64,000 nucleotides of DNA, from NCBI RefSeq assembly GCF_042477335.2, contig NC_091262.1, positions 17,938,001 through 18,002,000 of the forward strand, given 5' to 3'. Shown here piece by piece: positions 1 through 10,916 of this stretch. The stretch is from Ovis canadensis (Eukaryota > Chordata > Mammalia > Artiodactyla > Bovidae). Within the stretch, counting starts at the first letter, position 1. Each line of letters starts with the position of its first letter. The notes below the pieces were generated by a model. It saw only the letters and a list, made by a program, of their open reading frames with translations. It did not search any database and was not told the origin of the DNA. Made by a program: the position numbers and the translations under genes.

Positions 1-882
1 CAACGGATGTTGGCAACTTGATCTCTGGTTCCTCTGCCTTTTCTAAATCCAGCTTGAACATCTGGAAGTTCTCAGTTCACATACTGTTGAAGCCTCACTT
101 GGAGAATTTTGAGCATTACTTTGCTAGTGTGTGAGATGAGTGCAGTTGTGCAGCAATTTGAACATTCTTTGTCATTGAGTTTCTTTGGGATTGGAATGAA
201 AACTGACCTTTCTCAGTCCTGTGGCCACTGCTGAGTTTTCCAAATTTTCTGGCATATTGAGTGTAACACTTTAACAGCATCATTTTTTAGGATTTGAAAT
301 AGCTCAGCTAGAATTCCATCACCTCCACTATCTTTTTTTGTAATGATACTTCCTAAGGCCCACTTGACTTCACACTCCAGGATGTCTGGCTCTAGGTGAA
401 CGATCACACCATCATGGTTATCTGGGTCGTGAAGATCTTTTTTGTACAGTTCTTCTGTGTATTGTTGCCACCTCTTCTTAATATCTTCTGCTTCTGTTAG
501 ACCCATACAGTATCTGTTCTTTACTGTGCCCATCTTTGCATGAAATGTTCCCTTGGTATCTCTAATTTTCTTGAAAAGACCTCTAGTCTTTCCCATTCCA
601 TTGTTTTCCTCTATTTCTTTGCATTTTTTTTTTTTTTTTTTACTTTAGGCAGGCTCTCTTATCTCTCCTTGCTATTCTTTGGAATTCTCTGTTCAGATGG
701 GTATATCCTTCCTTCTTGTCTCAGCTATTTGTAAGTCCTCCTCAGACAACTATTTTGCTTTTCTTCGCATTTCTTTTCCTTGGGGATGGTTTTGATCACC
801 ATCTCCTGTACAATGTTATGAACCTCTGTCCATAGTTCTTTGGGCATTCTGTCTAATCAGATCTAATCCCTTGTATCTATTA
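1..882 (-). mobile_element. LINE BovB (RTE), partial, cut by the window edge
   Basis: The minus strand matches BovB from the reverse transcriptase region toward the 5' side of the element. A 127-codon open stretch at 213-596 holds the segment before the RT core ('IITKKDSGGDGI', 'LFQILKNDAVKVLHSI'). A run of T at about 622-642 replaces a short piece of the usual sequence. The left part runs out of the window. No intact ORF. Confidence 0.85.
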
Positions 883-899
883 GAAATTATACATATCTT

Positions 900-1342
900 T
901 GAAATTACAACTACAATTTACAGTTTCTAAATAACTTCTCTTTTTTGGTATCGTTCCAACTTTTTACAACTTGTGTTGCAGGAAGGATGACCCCTTCCTT
1001 CCAGGGCCTGAAGGTGGACTCCTGTCTGACCCTGGGAGATGAATTGTCCAAGGAGACATACGTGCTGACAAAGCAAAAGGCTTTATTGGGAAGGAGCATC
1101 CAAGCAGAGAGCAGTGAGGCGGGGGAGCGCAGGGAACTGCTCTGCCCCATGGTTTGCAGTCTCTCTCGGGTTTTATTCATTGGTAAAAGGGTTAATTTCC
1201 AGGGTGTCTCTGGTCAGTCACTTTGCTTGGCTCCTACTCTGACTCGAGGTCCTTCCTGGTGGTTGCACATATCTCAACCAAGATAGATTCCAGCAAGAAG
1301 GATTCTGGGATGTTGGTAGAACATGCCAAACCCCCTCCTTTT
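900..1342. other. sequence between two BovB copies, possibly LTR-derived
   Basis: Not BovB. It includes 'gctttattgggaagg' and phrases I associate with ruminant LTRs. The stretch right of the second BovB (2677-2900) may be its continuation, split by the BovB insertion. No coding evidence. Low certainty. Confidence 0.3.
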
Positions 1343-2676
1343 TCAGTTCAGTTCAGTCGCTTAGTTGTGTCTGACTTTTTGCAACCCCATGAATCACAGC
1401 ACGCCAGGCCTTCCTGTCCATCACAATCCCAGAGTTCACTCAAACTCATGTCCATCAAGTTGGTGATGCCATCCAGCCATTTCATCCTCTGTCATCCCCT
1501 TCTCCTCCTGCCCCCAATCCCTCCCAGCATCAGAGTCTTTTCCAGTGAGTCAACTCTTCGCATGAGGTGACAAAGTAATGGAGTTTCAGCTTCAGCATCA
1601 GTCTTTCCAATGAAAACCCAGGGCTGATTTCCTTTAGGATGGACTGGTTGGATCTCCTTGCAGTCCAGGGGACTCTCAAGAGTCTTCTCCAACAACACAG
1701 TTCAAAAGCATCAATTCTTCAGCGCTCAGCTTTCTTCATAGTCCATCTCTCACATCCATACATGACCACTGGAAAAACCATAGCCTTGAATAGACGGACC
1801 TTTGTTGGTAAAGTAATATCTCTGCTTTTGAATATGCTATCTAGATTGGTCATAACTTTCCTTCCAAGGAGTAAGCATCTTTTAATTTCATGGCTGTAAT
1901 CACCATCTGCAGTGATTTTGGAGCCCCCAAAAATAAAGTCTGACACTGTTTCCCCATCTATTTCCCATGAAGTGATGGGACCAGATGCCATGATCTTCGT
2001 CTTCTGAATGTTAAGCTTTAAGCCAACTTTTTCACTCTCTTCTTTCACTTTCATCAAGAGGCTTTTTAGTTCCTCTTCACTTTCTGCCATAAGAGTAGTG
2101 TCATCTGCATATCTGAGGTTATTGATATTTCTCTGGGCAATCTTGATTCCAGCTTGTGCTTCTTCCAGCCCAGCATTTCTCATGATGTACTCTGCATAGA
2201 AGTTAAATAAGCAGGGTGACAATATACAGCCTTGACGTACTCCTTTTCCTATTTGGAACCAGTCTGTTGTTCCATGTCCAGTTCTAACTGTTGCTTCCTG
2301 ACCTGCATATAGGTTTCTCAAGAGGCAGATCAGGTGGTTTGGTATTCCCATCTCTCTCAGAATTTTCCACAGTTTATTGTGATCCACACAATCGAAGACT
2401 TTGGCATAGTCAATAAAGCAGATATAGATGTTTTTCTGGAACTCTCTTGCTTTTTCGATGATCCAGCAGATGTTGGCAATTTGATCTCTGGTTCCTCTGC
2501 CTTTTCTAAAACCAGATTGAACATCTGGAATTTCACAGTTCATGTACTGCTGAAGCCTGGCTTGGAGAATTTTGAGCATTACTTTACTAGTGTGTGAGAT
2601 GAGTGCAATTGTGAGGTAGTTTGAGCATTCTTTGGCATTGCCTTTCTTTGGGATTGGAATGAAAACTGACCTTTTG
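1343..2676 (-). mobile_element. LINE BovB (RTE), 5'-truncated, with long RT remnant
   Basis: Minus-strand copy. It starts at its 3' end ('cagttcagttcagtcgc' on the plus strand) and is cut off at about 2676. An open frame at 1719-2687 (about 320 codons) covers much of the RT: 'FIDYAKVFDCVDHNKLW', 'GVRQGCILSPCLFNFY', the catalytic 'YADDTTLM' and 'KTKIMASGP'. The frame lacks the endonuclease and a proper start, so it is a dead but fairly young copy. BovB is the element known to have moved horizontally between squamates and ruminants. Confidence 0.92.
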
Positions 2677-3131
2677 GCGCCTTCCAACTCCTGTTTTCTT
2701 GTGGCAGCGCCTTGTTCCTTCCTGGGACCTCTGATTGCAAGACAACGCTTACAAGTGATTATGATTGTGCCCGGCTACGCAGGTGGTTTCGGTCAGTGGT
2801 TACTAACGCTTGCACTATTTCAATTAACTAGGTAATGAACCATCAGCACTCAGCCAGAGTAATCCCCTTTATGGCGGGCTCCTTTACCCTTTAAACACTG
2901 TCCCTGAAATCCTTGGATACCCAACTTGCCTCAGGCCCATTCTAAGTAGTATGTGTATGCTAATGTGTGTTTGTGTGCACATATTTTTGCATATGCGTGT
3001 GTGGACGTGTGTGAGTGTGTGTGGACGTGTGTGAGTGTGTGTCGAGATGTAATCAGCGGCCTTCTGAAGAAGAGCCCTGCTACCCTTCAGTGGAGAAATG
3101 CCATAGGTCCAGATTTAAGATCCAGGGGCAT

Positions 3132-3266
3132 ACATGAGAATAGTGACGTATACGTGAGAATGGCGACGCACACGTGAGAATGGCGACGCGTACGTGAGGA
3201 TGGCGACGCGTACGTGAGGATGGCGACGCGTGAGGGTGGCGACGCGTACGTGAGGATGGTGAAGTA
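3132..3266. repeat. CpG-rich minisatellite, 20-bp unit, about 7 copies
   Basis: Consensus unit gtgagaatggcgacgcgtac, with one shorter unit (16 bases) and decay at both ends. Most units carry CG at three sites. It lies about 4 kb beyond the LRRK1 stop, next to a GT-rich stretch. Confidence 0.9.
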
Positions 3267-4252
3267 TGAAATGGCCACTTTTAATAACGGGGCTCCAAAA
3301 TGCTTTTGATGATTTTATATACTAGTTTTGATTTTTTAAAGTAAGTAACACTCATGATATAAAAAGTCCATCCTAGCCATCTGATTCACCTCTCAAGGCA
3401 ACTACAGGTCTGAACTCTTGGTCTTCTACACTGACGGTTATGAGACCACGTGGATGGTTCATGTTTCACGAATTATGGTACTCCACCTCCATGTTTTCCT
3501 TTTCTTTCAGGATGAGGCTTTTGCTGATTTGGATCTCAATTCCCTGTCCCCTTCCTCGAGAAGTTCTCAGTCTGGGAGAGCAGGGCAGAGAGAACAGCAC
3601 TACAGAGGCTGGCCTGAGGGCACGAGAGCCCTGTGTGAGTGTGCTGGGGGTGGGTGTGGAGGGGGTGAGGCATCAGCGGTTAGTATCAAGCAGCATGGCC
3701 AGGTGAACTTGGGTGACAACCACAAAGCTCATGTCTTGCTCTTGCTCTGTGTGTGTGGTGGAGTGTTGGGACACTCCGTGTCACCTCTTAGCAACTCAAG
3801 CTGATCGAACAAGCACCAGCTCTAGCTGCAGATCCTGGGGACCGAGTGGAGAGCTCCCTGGAGAGTCTCACAGGGACAACCCAGTGCTCTCACCCCACGT
3901 GATGGGCAACCCTTCCACGCACCCTGCTAGAACTAGTCCCATGGCCTCTCCTGAAGGCTGGGGGTAGAATGTGCAGGCAGACCCCAGGCCCAGAAGAGCA
4001 GGGAACACAGTGACGGCCCAGAGGATGGCACAGCCCATGGAGGGCAAAGGGGAAATTTTAAAATTTTATTTATGTGCCTATCATTACTTCTATTTCATTT
4101 TTAAAGCGTGTGTTCCCAATGGGATTCCTATTGCCTTCTTACACCCATACATCAGCTTTCATCTACTGTGATGTGTGTTACACCCTAACCCAATTCTCAA
4201 GCAAAGGTGTTAGTAAAAGTCTTCTGAATACTTCAGAAAAAAAGAGATTTAT

Positions 4253-4457
4253 TTTAAAAATTTAAAACATTTACTTGGCTGTGCCGAGTCTCAGTTGCAA
4301 CATTGGGGATCTTTAGTTGTAGTACGCAGGATCTTCAGCTGTGGGGTGGAACTCTCAGTTGTGGCACGTGGGATCTGATTGCCTGATCAGGGATTGAACT
4401 CGGGTACCCTGCATTGGAAGCACACAGTCTTAGCCACTGGACCACCAGGGAAGTCCC
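4253..4457 (-). mobile_element. SINE, CHR-2 type (cetartiodactyl tRNA-derived)
   Basis: Read on the minus strand it begins gggacttccctggtggtcca and has the B-box-like 'gttcaatccctgatcagg', then the AT-rich tail. The plus-strand end 'ccaccagggaagtccc' is diagnostic of this family. Confidence 0.85.
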
Positions 4458-6524
4458 AGGAGATTTACGTTTGCAGTTGGGCTATTTCACAGAGACAGAG
4501 CCGTGTTTCCCTGGAGCAGTTCTCAGAGAGGACTTGTGTGTGTGCTGGGTGAGAGTCCTGGGTGGGATGGTGGTCATGACCAGGGGCCAGGAGGCAGTCC
4601 TGGCCCTGGGTCAGGGCTGAGACTGGACTGTCACGTGTTTGTCTCTCTTGGTCCCCAGCCAACCCTGGTGGGGTAAGACATGTCATGGCCATCTCACAGA
4701 GGAGAAACCAGAGCCACAGGACTAGGGTAGCTTGCCTAGGGTGGAGGGTTTAAACTTACAGATGTCACACCCTTACTTTTGGCCTTTGGGAAGGAGGTTG
4801 AAGCCCCAGACCTCCCTCTGTACCTGTGGTTGTTCCAGGGACAAGATCTACAGGCCAAGTCGTGCGCAGTGCTCATAATGCAGAAGTAAGCTTTGGCATG
4901 GCCGGCCACAGAATGTTCCAGTCCGCCGTTGCTCAGGTCTCTGCCCAAACTTGAACAGATGCTTGTTAGGGTCAGCTCCAGAGCATCACCTGTTAGGTCT
5001 CGGGGCTTTGCTTTGGCCAGTAGCAAATACATCTGAATTGCATTTGGCTCCGGGTTAACAGAGAGCAGGACAATGCTTATACAACAAAACACTCTCCTTG
5101 CCTGTGACATGACAAAGAGCCCAAAGGGAGGTAGCTGGGGCTGGTGTGGCGGGCAGCTCCCCCTTCACTGCCCAGGGCCTCGCTGCCCCTCTCCCCCGGT
5201 GTGAGGGCCCTGCCCTGGTGCTCCAGTGAGGACCAGGGAGGCGGGGGAGGGCTCCTGCCAAGTCAGCCCTCACGGATTCTTCTCAAGCCCTACTCAGGCG
5301 TCTCCACAGTGTCGCAAGCCCAGCATTTCATCGTTGTCTCCACAACTGTTGCCTTACTGTTGGGTCAGGCTGAGTCTTGTTTATGTCTTCTACCCATTTT
5401 CCTCTTGAGTTTTCTCTTTTTCAGCAACAGCTACAAACTTTTTGCTTAAAGGATCAACCAACTACTTGTCTCTTTTTGTTACAAATATTTCCCCTCAATT
5501 GACTGCTTATCTTTTTAGTTTGTAGAAAATTTTCCATTTAAGTTTTTAAGTTTAAGGTATTCAGGTTAATGAACCACTTCCATACGATTTCTAACTTTGG
5601 TGGAGAAGACCTCCCAGCTGGCTCTCGAGAACACGGGCCAAGCTGACTGCAGCTTGTCACCATCCTGGGGCTGGGCGAGGGCGGAGGGGAAGGCTGGGAC
5701 CCAACCCGGGGCTCCTGAGGGCCACAGAGCAGTCCAGCCACAAGTGAGGTGGAGCAAAGGTTTGGGAGAGGAGGCACAGGGCCTGGTTTGCATTTGAGAA
5801 GTTAACTAGGCAGCCAAGCGGTGTGGAGACGGCAGGACGGGGGAGCGGTAACCTCTGAGTCCCTGCTAGGGGTGAACGGCAGGGACGCGGGCTGGAGGCT
5901 CAGACTCCAGTCCTCCTGAGGCCATGGAAAGCAAGCGGGGAGACTGATAGAGCCAGTCTCTGCCCACAGAAATTGCTGGGGGCACATGAGCCCGGAGGGC
6001 ACGCCCCTCCTGCCAGGGCAGCAAGTGGGCCGGGTGGAACATGCTCCGACTGTTACTGTGTTTGCTCCACAGACAGAAGCTGTGACTTCATTCTTGAGAG
6101 TCTGTTTATTTTCAGATAAAAGGAATCACATTTGCCTACATACCCCAGCAAAACCTAAAGTTTGATTTTTATAATTTAATTTTAGAAAAAAGTCAACAGT
6201 TTGCACTGGAGGGTGATCTCAGGTTCCCACTCCTGTGCTGGGTTAAGCAGCCTCAGTTACTCTTAGTGACGCCGTGAACACGGATGCATGCGTGTGCACA
6301 CACAAGTGTGTGCATCCCTTGTGGAAGTTCTTGCTGTCACACCCACACATCCCCCTTTGACAATTTCACTGTTTCTTTTTCTTCTGCTGTACTGTTTGGC
6401 AAATAGATAATTTGATATAATGTGATTTCACAATAAGAGGTCTAACCATTGAGATATGACTTAAAGTAATAGAAAAGCTTATTATGTGCAAACAAATAGG
6501 GCTTATGCTGCAGCTGTGTCCGAG

Positions 6525-6530
6525 TTTATT
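6525..6530 (-). terminator. candidate LRRK1 polyadenylation signal
   Basis: The plus strand reads tttatt, that is AATAAA on the minus strand, about 770 bases after the stop codon and the nearest such hexamer I found. I cannot tell from sequence whether it is used; the human 3' UTR may be much longer. Confidence 0.3.
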
Positions 6531-7198
6531 TCACAAAGCTGTAAACACAGGCCCTTTCTCAAGTCCCGCTGATGGATGGAGTCTCTCCTGCCTTTTGTCG
6601 GCAGAAGAAGAATGCAGCAGCGAAGGCGCGCTCCGCCCTGTGCGGCTCTTGGCTTCCTGGCCCGTCACTTAAAGGAGCCCATTCATCCCCACGCCAGGCA
6701 GTGCTCCTCTTGGGGTCCTTCTGAGGCTTTTCACACACAGGCTTTCCCAAGCGGGAGACATCTGATCTCCGCCTGCCCAAGCGGGGCCCCAGGCCCCGGG
6801 GACCCGGGAGCTTGAGAAACGTGCTGAGAGCCGGGGAGCTGCCAGGGGAAGGGGCAGGGATCACAGCCCTCCTCCCTCCCTGCCCTGAGCTGCTCCCCGA
6901 CTGAGGGCCCTAGTGTAATTCCACCCCAGGCCTGGGGGTGAAAGTGGGGAGGCCCACGAGGCCAGCCAGGCCCAGCCCTGAGAGTGGACAGAGGGGGCAG
7001 GGGCCCAATCAGTTCTGCCCACTGCCTTCCCTTGGGCTGTAAAACCAGTATGGTGGGGGGGTGGGGGGAGCAGGTACCCAGAGGACTGTGTCCTGGAACA
7101 GGAGAACCCTTAAACCTCCGGTGTGGTGGGGTCTTCTCAGCACTTCTTAGCAGCAAGTGGTTTGGAGGACAACCCAGCCTGCCTGCCGGGTCCTCAGA

Positions 7199-7240
7199 GG
7201 GCTGCGGGCTACAGGCAGAGGGCTGCGGGCTACAGGCAGA
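7199..7240. repeat. 21-bp tandem duplication just after the LRRK1 stop
   Basis: Two perfect copies (7199-7219 and 7220-7240) with core 'ctgcgggctacaggcag' and a partial third. It lies in the 3' UTR, about 60 bases from the stop codon. Confidence 0.9.
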
Positions 7241-7297
7241 GGGCTCAGACTGCAGGCCCATGCTGGACATGTTCAGGGAACGCTTGCCCCACAGGAA

Positions 7298-7475
7298 TCA
7301 CCTCCTCTTCCGCACGTAGGCCTCCAGCCGGCCCAGCTCCTCGTAGGACTGGTAGAAAATGTCAAACTCCTGCGTGCCCCAGCCCCTCCAGACAGCCAGG
7401 CACCACTCCAGATTTTCATTCTCAAAGCCGCACACAACCGTGTCCTTTGCCACCACGGCAGCATCCGTGAGAATC
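7298..7475 (-). CDS. LRRK1: LRRK1 last coding exon (28 of 28) with stop codon
   Basis: Residues 1702-1760 (split Gly, then [15 protein letters not shown] to [12 protein letters not shown]), followed by TGA at 7298-7300. The basic RKRR tail is the same as in the human protein. The acceptor is 'ctctccgcag'. In man a frameshift that lengthens this end causes osteosclerotic metaphyseal dysplasia (established), so an intact C-terminus supports a working gene. 178 nt including the stop. Confidence 0.97.
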
Positions 7476-9584
7476 CTGCGGAGAGAAGGGGTCTGAGAAA
7501 ACCCACAGGAGTTCCTGCTTGATCAGGGTGGCGACCCTCACCCTGCAGCTCCTCAGAGGACAGAGACTGGCTAAGGGGGCATCTGTGCACCCCAGTCTGC
7601 CACCAGCGATGTGCCTCTCTGTCTGGTGGTCTAGCATGTGGGCAGTCTTTCTAAAGCCTAAAAAGGGGCATCATTTCAGCTTCGCCTCAGAGCAGGTATC
7701 CTCCCTAACATACCTCAGACCCCAACATGTCCAGAAAAAATGGTCAGCCTTCCGTGTCTACGAGTTTGGCATCCTTGGATATGGAGGGCTGACTGTGTGT
7801 CCTTGTGTGTGCTTAGTTGCTCATTCATGTTGGACTCTTTGTGACCACATGGACTGTAGCCCACGAGGCTCCTCTGTTCTGGGGATTCTCCAGGCAAAAA
7901 TACTGGAGTGGCTTGCCAATTCCTCCTCCAGGGGATCTTCCTGACCCAGGGATTGAACCTGTGCCTTCTGCATTAGCAGGCAGATTCTTTTCCACTGGGC
8001 CACCTGGGAATCCCCTGACTATATCATATCACTTCATATATGAGGACTTGAGCATCCTTGGACTTTTGTATCTGTAGGAGTCCTGCAATCAGTGCCCCTG
8101 CAGATGCTGAGAGAGGCTGCAATGATCAATTCTATCTAACAGTTCTTGCTTATCAATGGTCTATGACAGGTTTTAAGCTTTAACTCAATTTCCTTGCCAC
8201 TCAGTAGGGGTATGATTCTTCTCTCTTATTATGTTTCCACATGCCTAGAAAATATAGGGGAATATACTAGACAGAAAACCTGTGCCAAGTCCAAACTATG
8301 AACATTTTTAAAAGCAAGTTCGGCATGACCCGGGCACACCCTACACATTTCCTTCTGGGCCTCTGCAGGCCATGTGCCCCACTCTGAGCAGACACTGCCA
8401 GCCTCTCCTCCCTCTGCCTGTGCGGCCTGATGGCACCAAGGCCAGCATGTAAACTGGGATGTGTACAGGAATCTGCTCTTGTAGGCCTTGCGTGTCTCGG
8501 GCACTCGGTAGCTATTTGCCAAGGGACTAAATGTCTCAGACGCATCTGAGACATGGGCTCAAGCTACGGCCCAAGATGTGTCTGGCGGGCTCAAGCTACG
8601 GCCTTCTTTTTGCTGGCTGCCTGGGCTGCTTTCTCCCTGCAGTGAGGGTGCCTGCTCTTGGTAAACCTATCATCTTTGGGGGAAAAACAACGGCAGGGGA
8701 AAAGTCAAGGGCACTGATGGTGGGCACTCTGAGGTCAACAGGCCTGGGCTGTATGGACACACCTGCTCCCCTGGAAGCCTGACCTGGGACCTGGGGACCA
8801 CTGCCCCCACACTCAGCCAGCACTCAGGAGCAAATCCAGCTCCAGCCTCCAGAACCACGGGTAGGGCAAGGGCCGCCGGCCCAGGGGCCATGTACATCTC
8901 CATCATTGTTCTGCTCTGGGGAAAATGGGCTGAATGTGATTTCTCCATAAGGGAGAAAAGCGCGTGGGACTCAGCCCAGTGAGGGGTGTGGACGGTGCGG
9001 ACTGCCTGACAGCCCCAGGAACACTGGCTGGACCAGCCTTGCGTCAGTACAGCCAGGCGGGCAGGGTCCGACAGGCATCCTATGGTGGCGTCTGGCCTGC
9101 CTCCTGACGGTGGGCAAGTACAGCTGAGCCCAGGAATGGGCATGGCGGGCCCGGACGTGGTGAAGGCTGGTGTGGCCTGGCAGCGTGGCTCCACTTGGTG
9201 CCCAGTGGGAGGAGACTCCTCAGGAGGGCTCCCCTGCTTGGCAGAAAGAGTGGGGGACCACTTGGATCCCCATTGCGACTGCAGCTGAGCTGGGGCTCTG
9301 CAGGCTACCTCAGGCGGGGCAGGGGTCCACAGGTGCACGGGGCCCCCCAGGAAAGGTAGCCATGACTGTGACTGATGCCCAGTTCAGCTGGCATTTGCTG
9401 ATCCCCTGGGAGCTGCCTCCCGCAGACTCTGTGTTGCTCCTCCTCTGCCTCTGCTGACAGGGCTGGATGCTGTCGGTTTTGGGTAGAGGATGGAAGGGCC
9501 ATGGCCATCACGCAGGGAGGTGGCAGCGGGGCCTCGATTCCCTAAGCTACAGCCTGGCCCCCACATAGCTGCCCTCCATCTTAC
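7476..9584. other. LRRK1 intron 27 of the window
   Basis: 2.1 kb. It contains a Bov-tA SINE (7804-8015) and a short direct repeat 'gggctcaagctacggcc' at about 8554 and 8588. The rest looks unique. An open frame of 222 codons at 8670-9338 is not supported as coding. Confidence 0.85.
7804..8015 (-). mobile_element. SINE Bov-tA, minus orientation
   Basis: Plus strand 'ttgtgaccacatggactgtagccc' pattern (body) followed by 'gggattgaacctgtg' (tRNA B box, reversed) and 'ccacctgggaatcccc' (start of the element). Full or nearly full length. Confidence 0.88.
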
Positions 9585-9686
9585 CCGTGCGGAGTCAGCT
9601 CTCGGGCTTTCAAGACAGCAATCACGCGGCCCCGCTGAGTTCCTGCCTCCTTCTCCAGGCCAATGACGATGATATCTCCACCTCGC
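9585..9686 (-). CDS. LRRK1: LRRK1 exon (27 of 28): WD40-like propeller
   Basis: Residues 1668-1701 (split Arg, then [15 protein letters not shown] to RELTPH). Only 102 nt; its position follows from the acceptor 'tggtttcttag', the donor 'gtaaga' and agreement with human LRRK1 on both sides of the junctions. Confidence 0.95.
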
Positions 9687-10065
9687 CTAAGAAACCAAAA
9701 CCCCGCAGGGGAACCGTTTGTCCAGGGCTGTGCTCTCCAAGGGGAAATGGAGCGGGTGTGCAGAAAGGCAGGGAAACAGACTCAGCTTCAGCAAATGGAT
9801 CGGGTTACCGAGAGGGCCCCAGAGCTGGGTGAGAAGCCCTTTCCCGGTCGGAAACCCGACCACGGCTCTCCTCTCTGGTGCCCTGAGCTCTGGTGGGCCG
9901 ACAGGCTTCTGTGCAGGCCTTCTTAGGTTTGCTAAAGGGAGCCCTCCAGTTCCAGGAGAGAAAGGCGGCCCCTGATGCATCTGACTGTACTTGAAGGTTC
10001 CCTGCACCCTGGCCCCAAAGCAAGAGCAGAGAGGGCGCAGGGTGACACCCCTGCAGGACACCTAC

Positions 10066-10916
10066 CTGGGGACCCAGATGACGTCTTTCACGGCGAGGAT
10101 CTTCACAGCCTGCAGGTGCTGGCTGAATGCCTCTCCGTCCACGGGGCTCAGGTCATGCGCCGACCTATTGGAGCCCACAGCAGGCTCAGGCAGCTGGCTG
10201 GTGTCCTCGCAGTCAGCAGAGAAGGGCAAGCTGGCAGAGCTGGCCGGGGAGCAGGGCAGGCTGGACAGGGCTGTGGGCGCGGGGTGCGGCGAGGCCGCAG
10301 AGCAGGAGGACAGGGAGCAGTAGTCAGTCAGCGAGTCCTGGTGGCTGAGGATCTGCGTGCCCAGCTCCTCGCTGAACATGAAGCTCACGTCAGCAATGGA
10401 GCCCCTCACGGGCTCCCTCAGACTGGCCGCGGGGCTGTCCAGGGGCGGCGGGCCCATCGGGCACACGGGAAACACATCCCCTAGGGGGCTGGGGTCCCCG
10501 CAGAAGTAGCGGGCGCACAGCTGGTAGGTTGCTGAGTGGTACAGCACCAGGCAGTTGGCCCTATCATCCAGGCACCACACCACCTCCTCGCCACGGCACT
10601 CCGAGCCGCACACCACCGACGTGACCACCGAGGGCGCCACGTAGGGCTCCAGCCGCCGGCGGATCTCCAGAGCCGCGCAGTCAATGACCAGCAGGCCCGG
10701 CCCGTTGCTGTACCAGACCTCGGACCCGCTGTTGACCACCTCCATGGCCGTCACAGGGTAGGGGTTCTGCCGGGCGTCCTCGTCGGGGATGCTGAACTTG
10801 GCCCTGTTGGCCGTGTGCGAGCACAGGTAGGAGCAGCCGTAGTCCGGGGCGCCCCACGCCGCAGGGAACACCGCCACCAGGCCATCCGCCAGGCCCGCCA
10901 GCACCAGGTGGGAGTT
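10066..10916 (-). CDS. LRRK1: LRRK1 exon (26 of 28): large WD40 exon with a Ser/Pro-rich loop
   Basis: Residues 1385-1667, by far the largest exon (851 nt). Propeller strands: '[15 protein letters not shown]', '[15 protein letters not shown]', '[17 protein letters not shown]'. A long low-complexity segment rich in Ser, Pro and Ala at roughly 1560-1630 ('[14 protein letters not shown]') separates two blades and is probably a disordered loop. It ends 'VIWVP' plus AG of an Arg codon. The exon is GC- and CpG-rich, unlike the nearby introns. The acceptor is 'tcccccctcag', the donor 'gtaggt'. Confidence 0.97.

Larger units (their letters stand above)
2677..6520. other. LRRK1 3' flank or far 3' UTR, mostly unique sequence
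   Basis: Between BovB and the candidate poly(A) site I see a GT-rich stretch (2950-3045), a 20-bp tandem array (3132-3266), a CHR-2 SINE (4253-4457) and an AT-rich piece at about 5390-5570 that resembles an old L1 3' end. No exon supported; the open frames here are short and lack splice or homology support. Confidence 0.6.

Noticed and set aside
8670..9338. 222-codon minus-strand frame in intron
   Set aside because: No recognisable protein family and no splice sites that would join it in frame to neighbouring exons.
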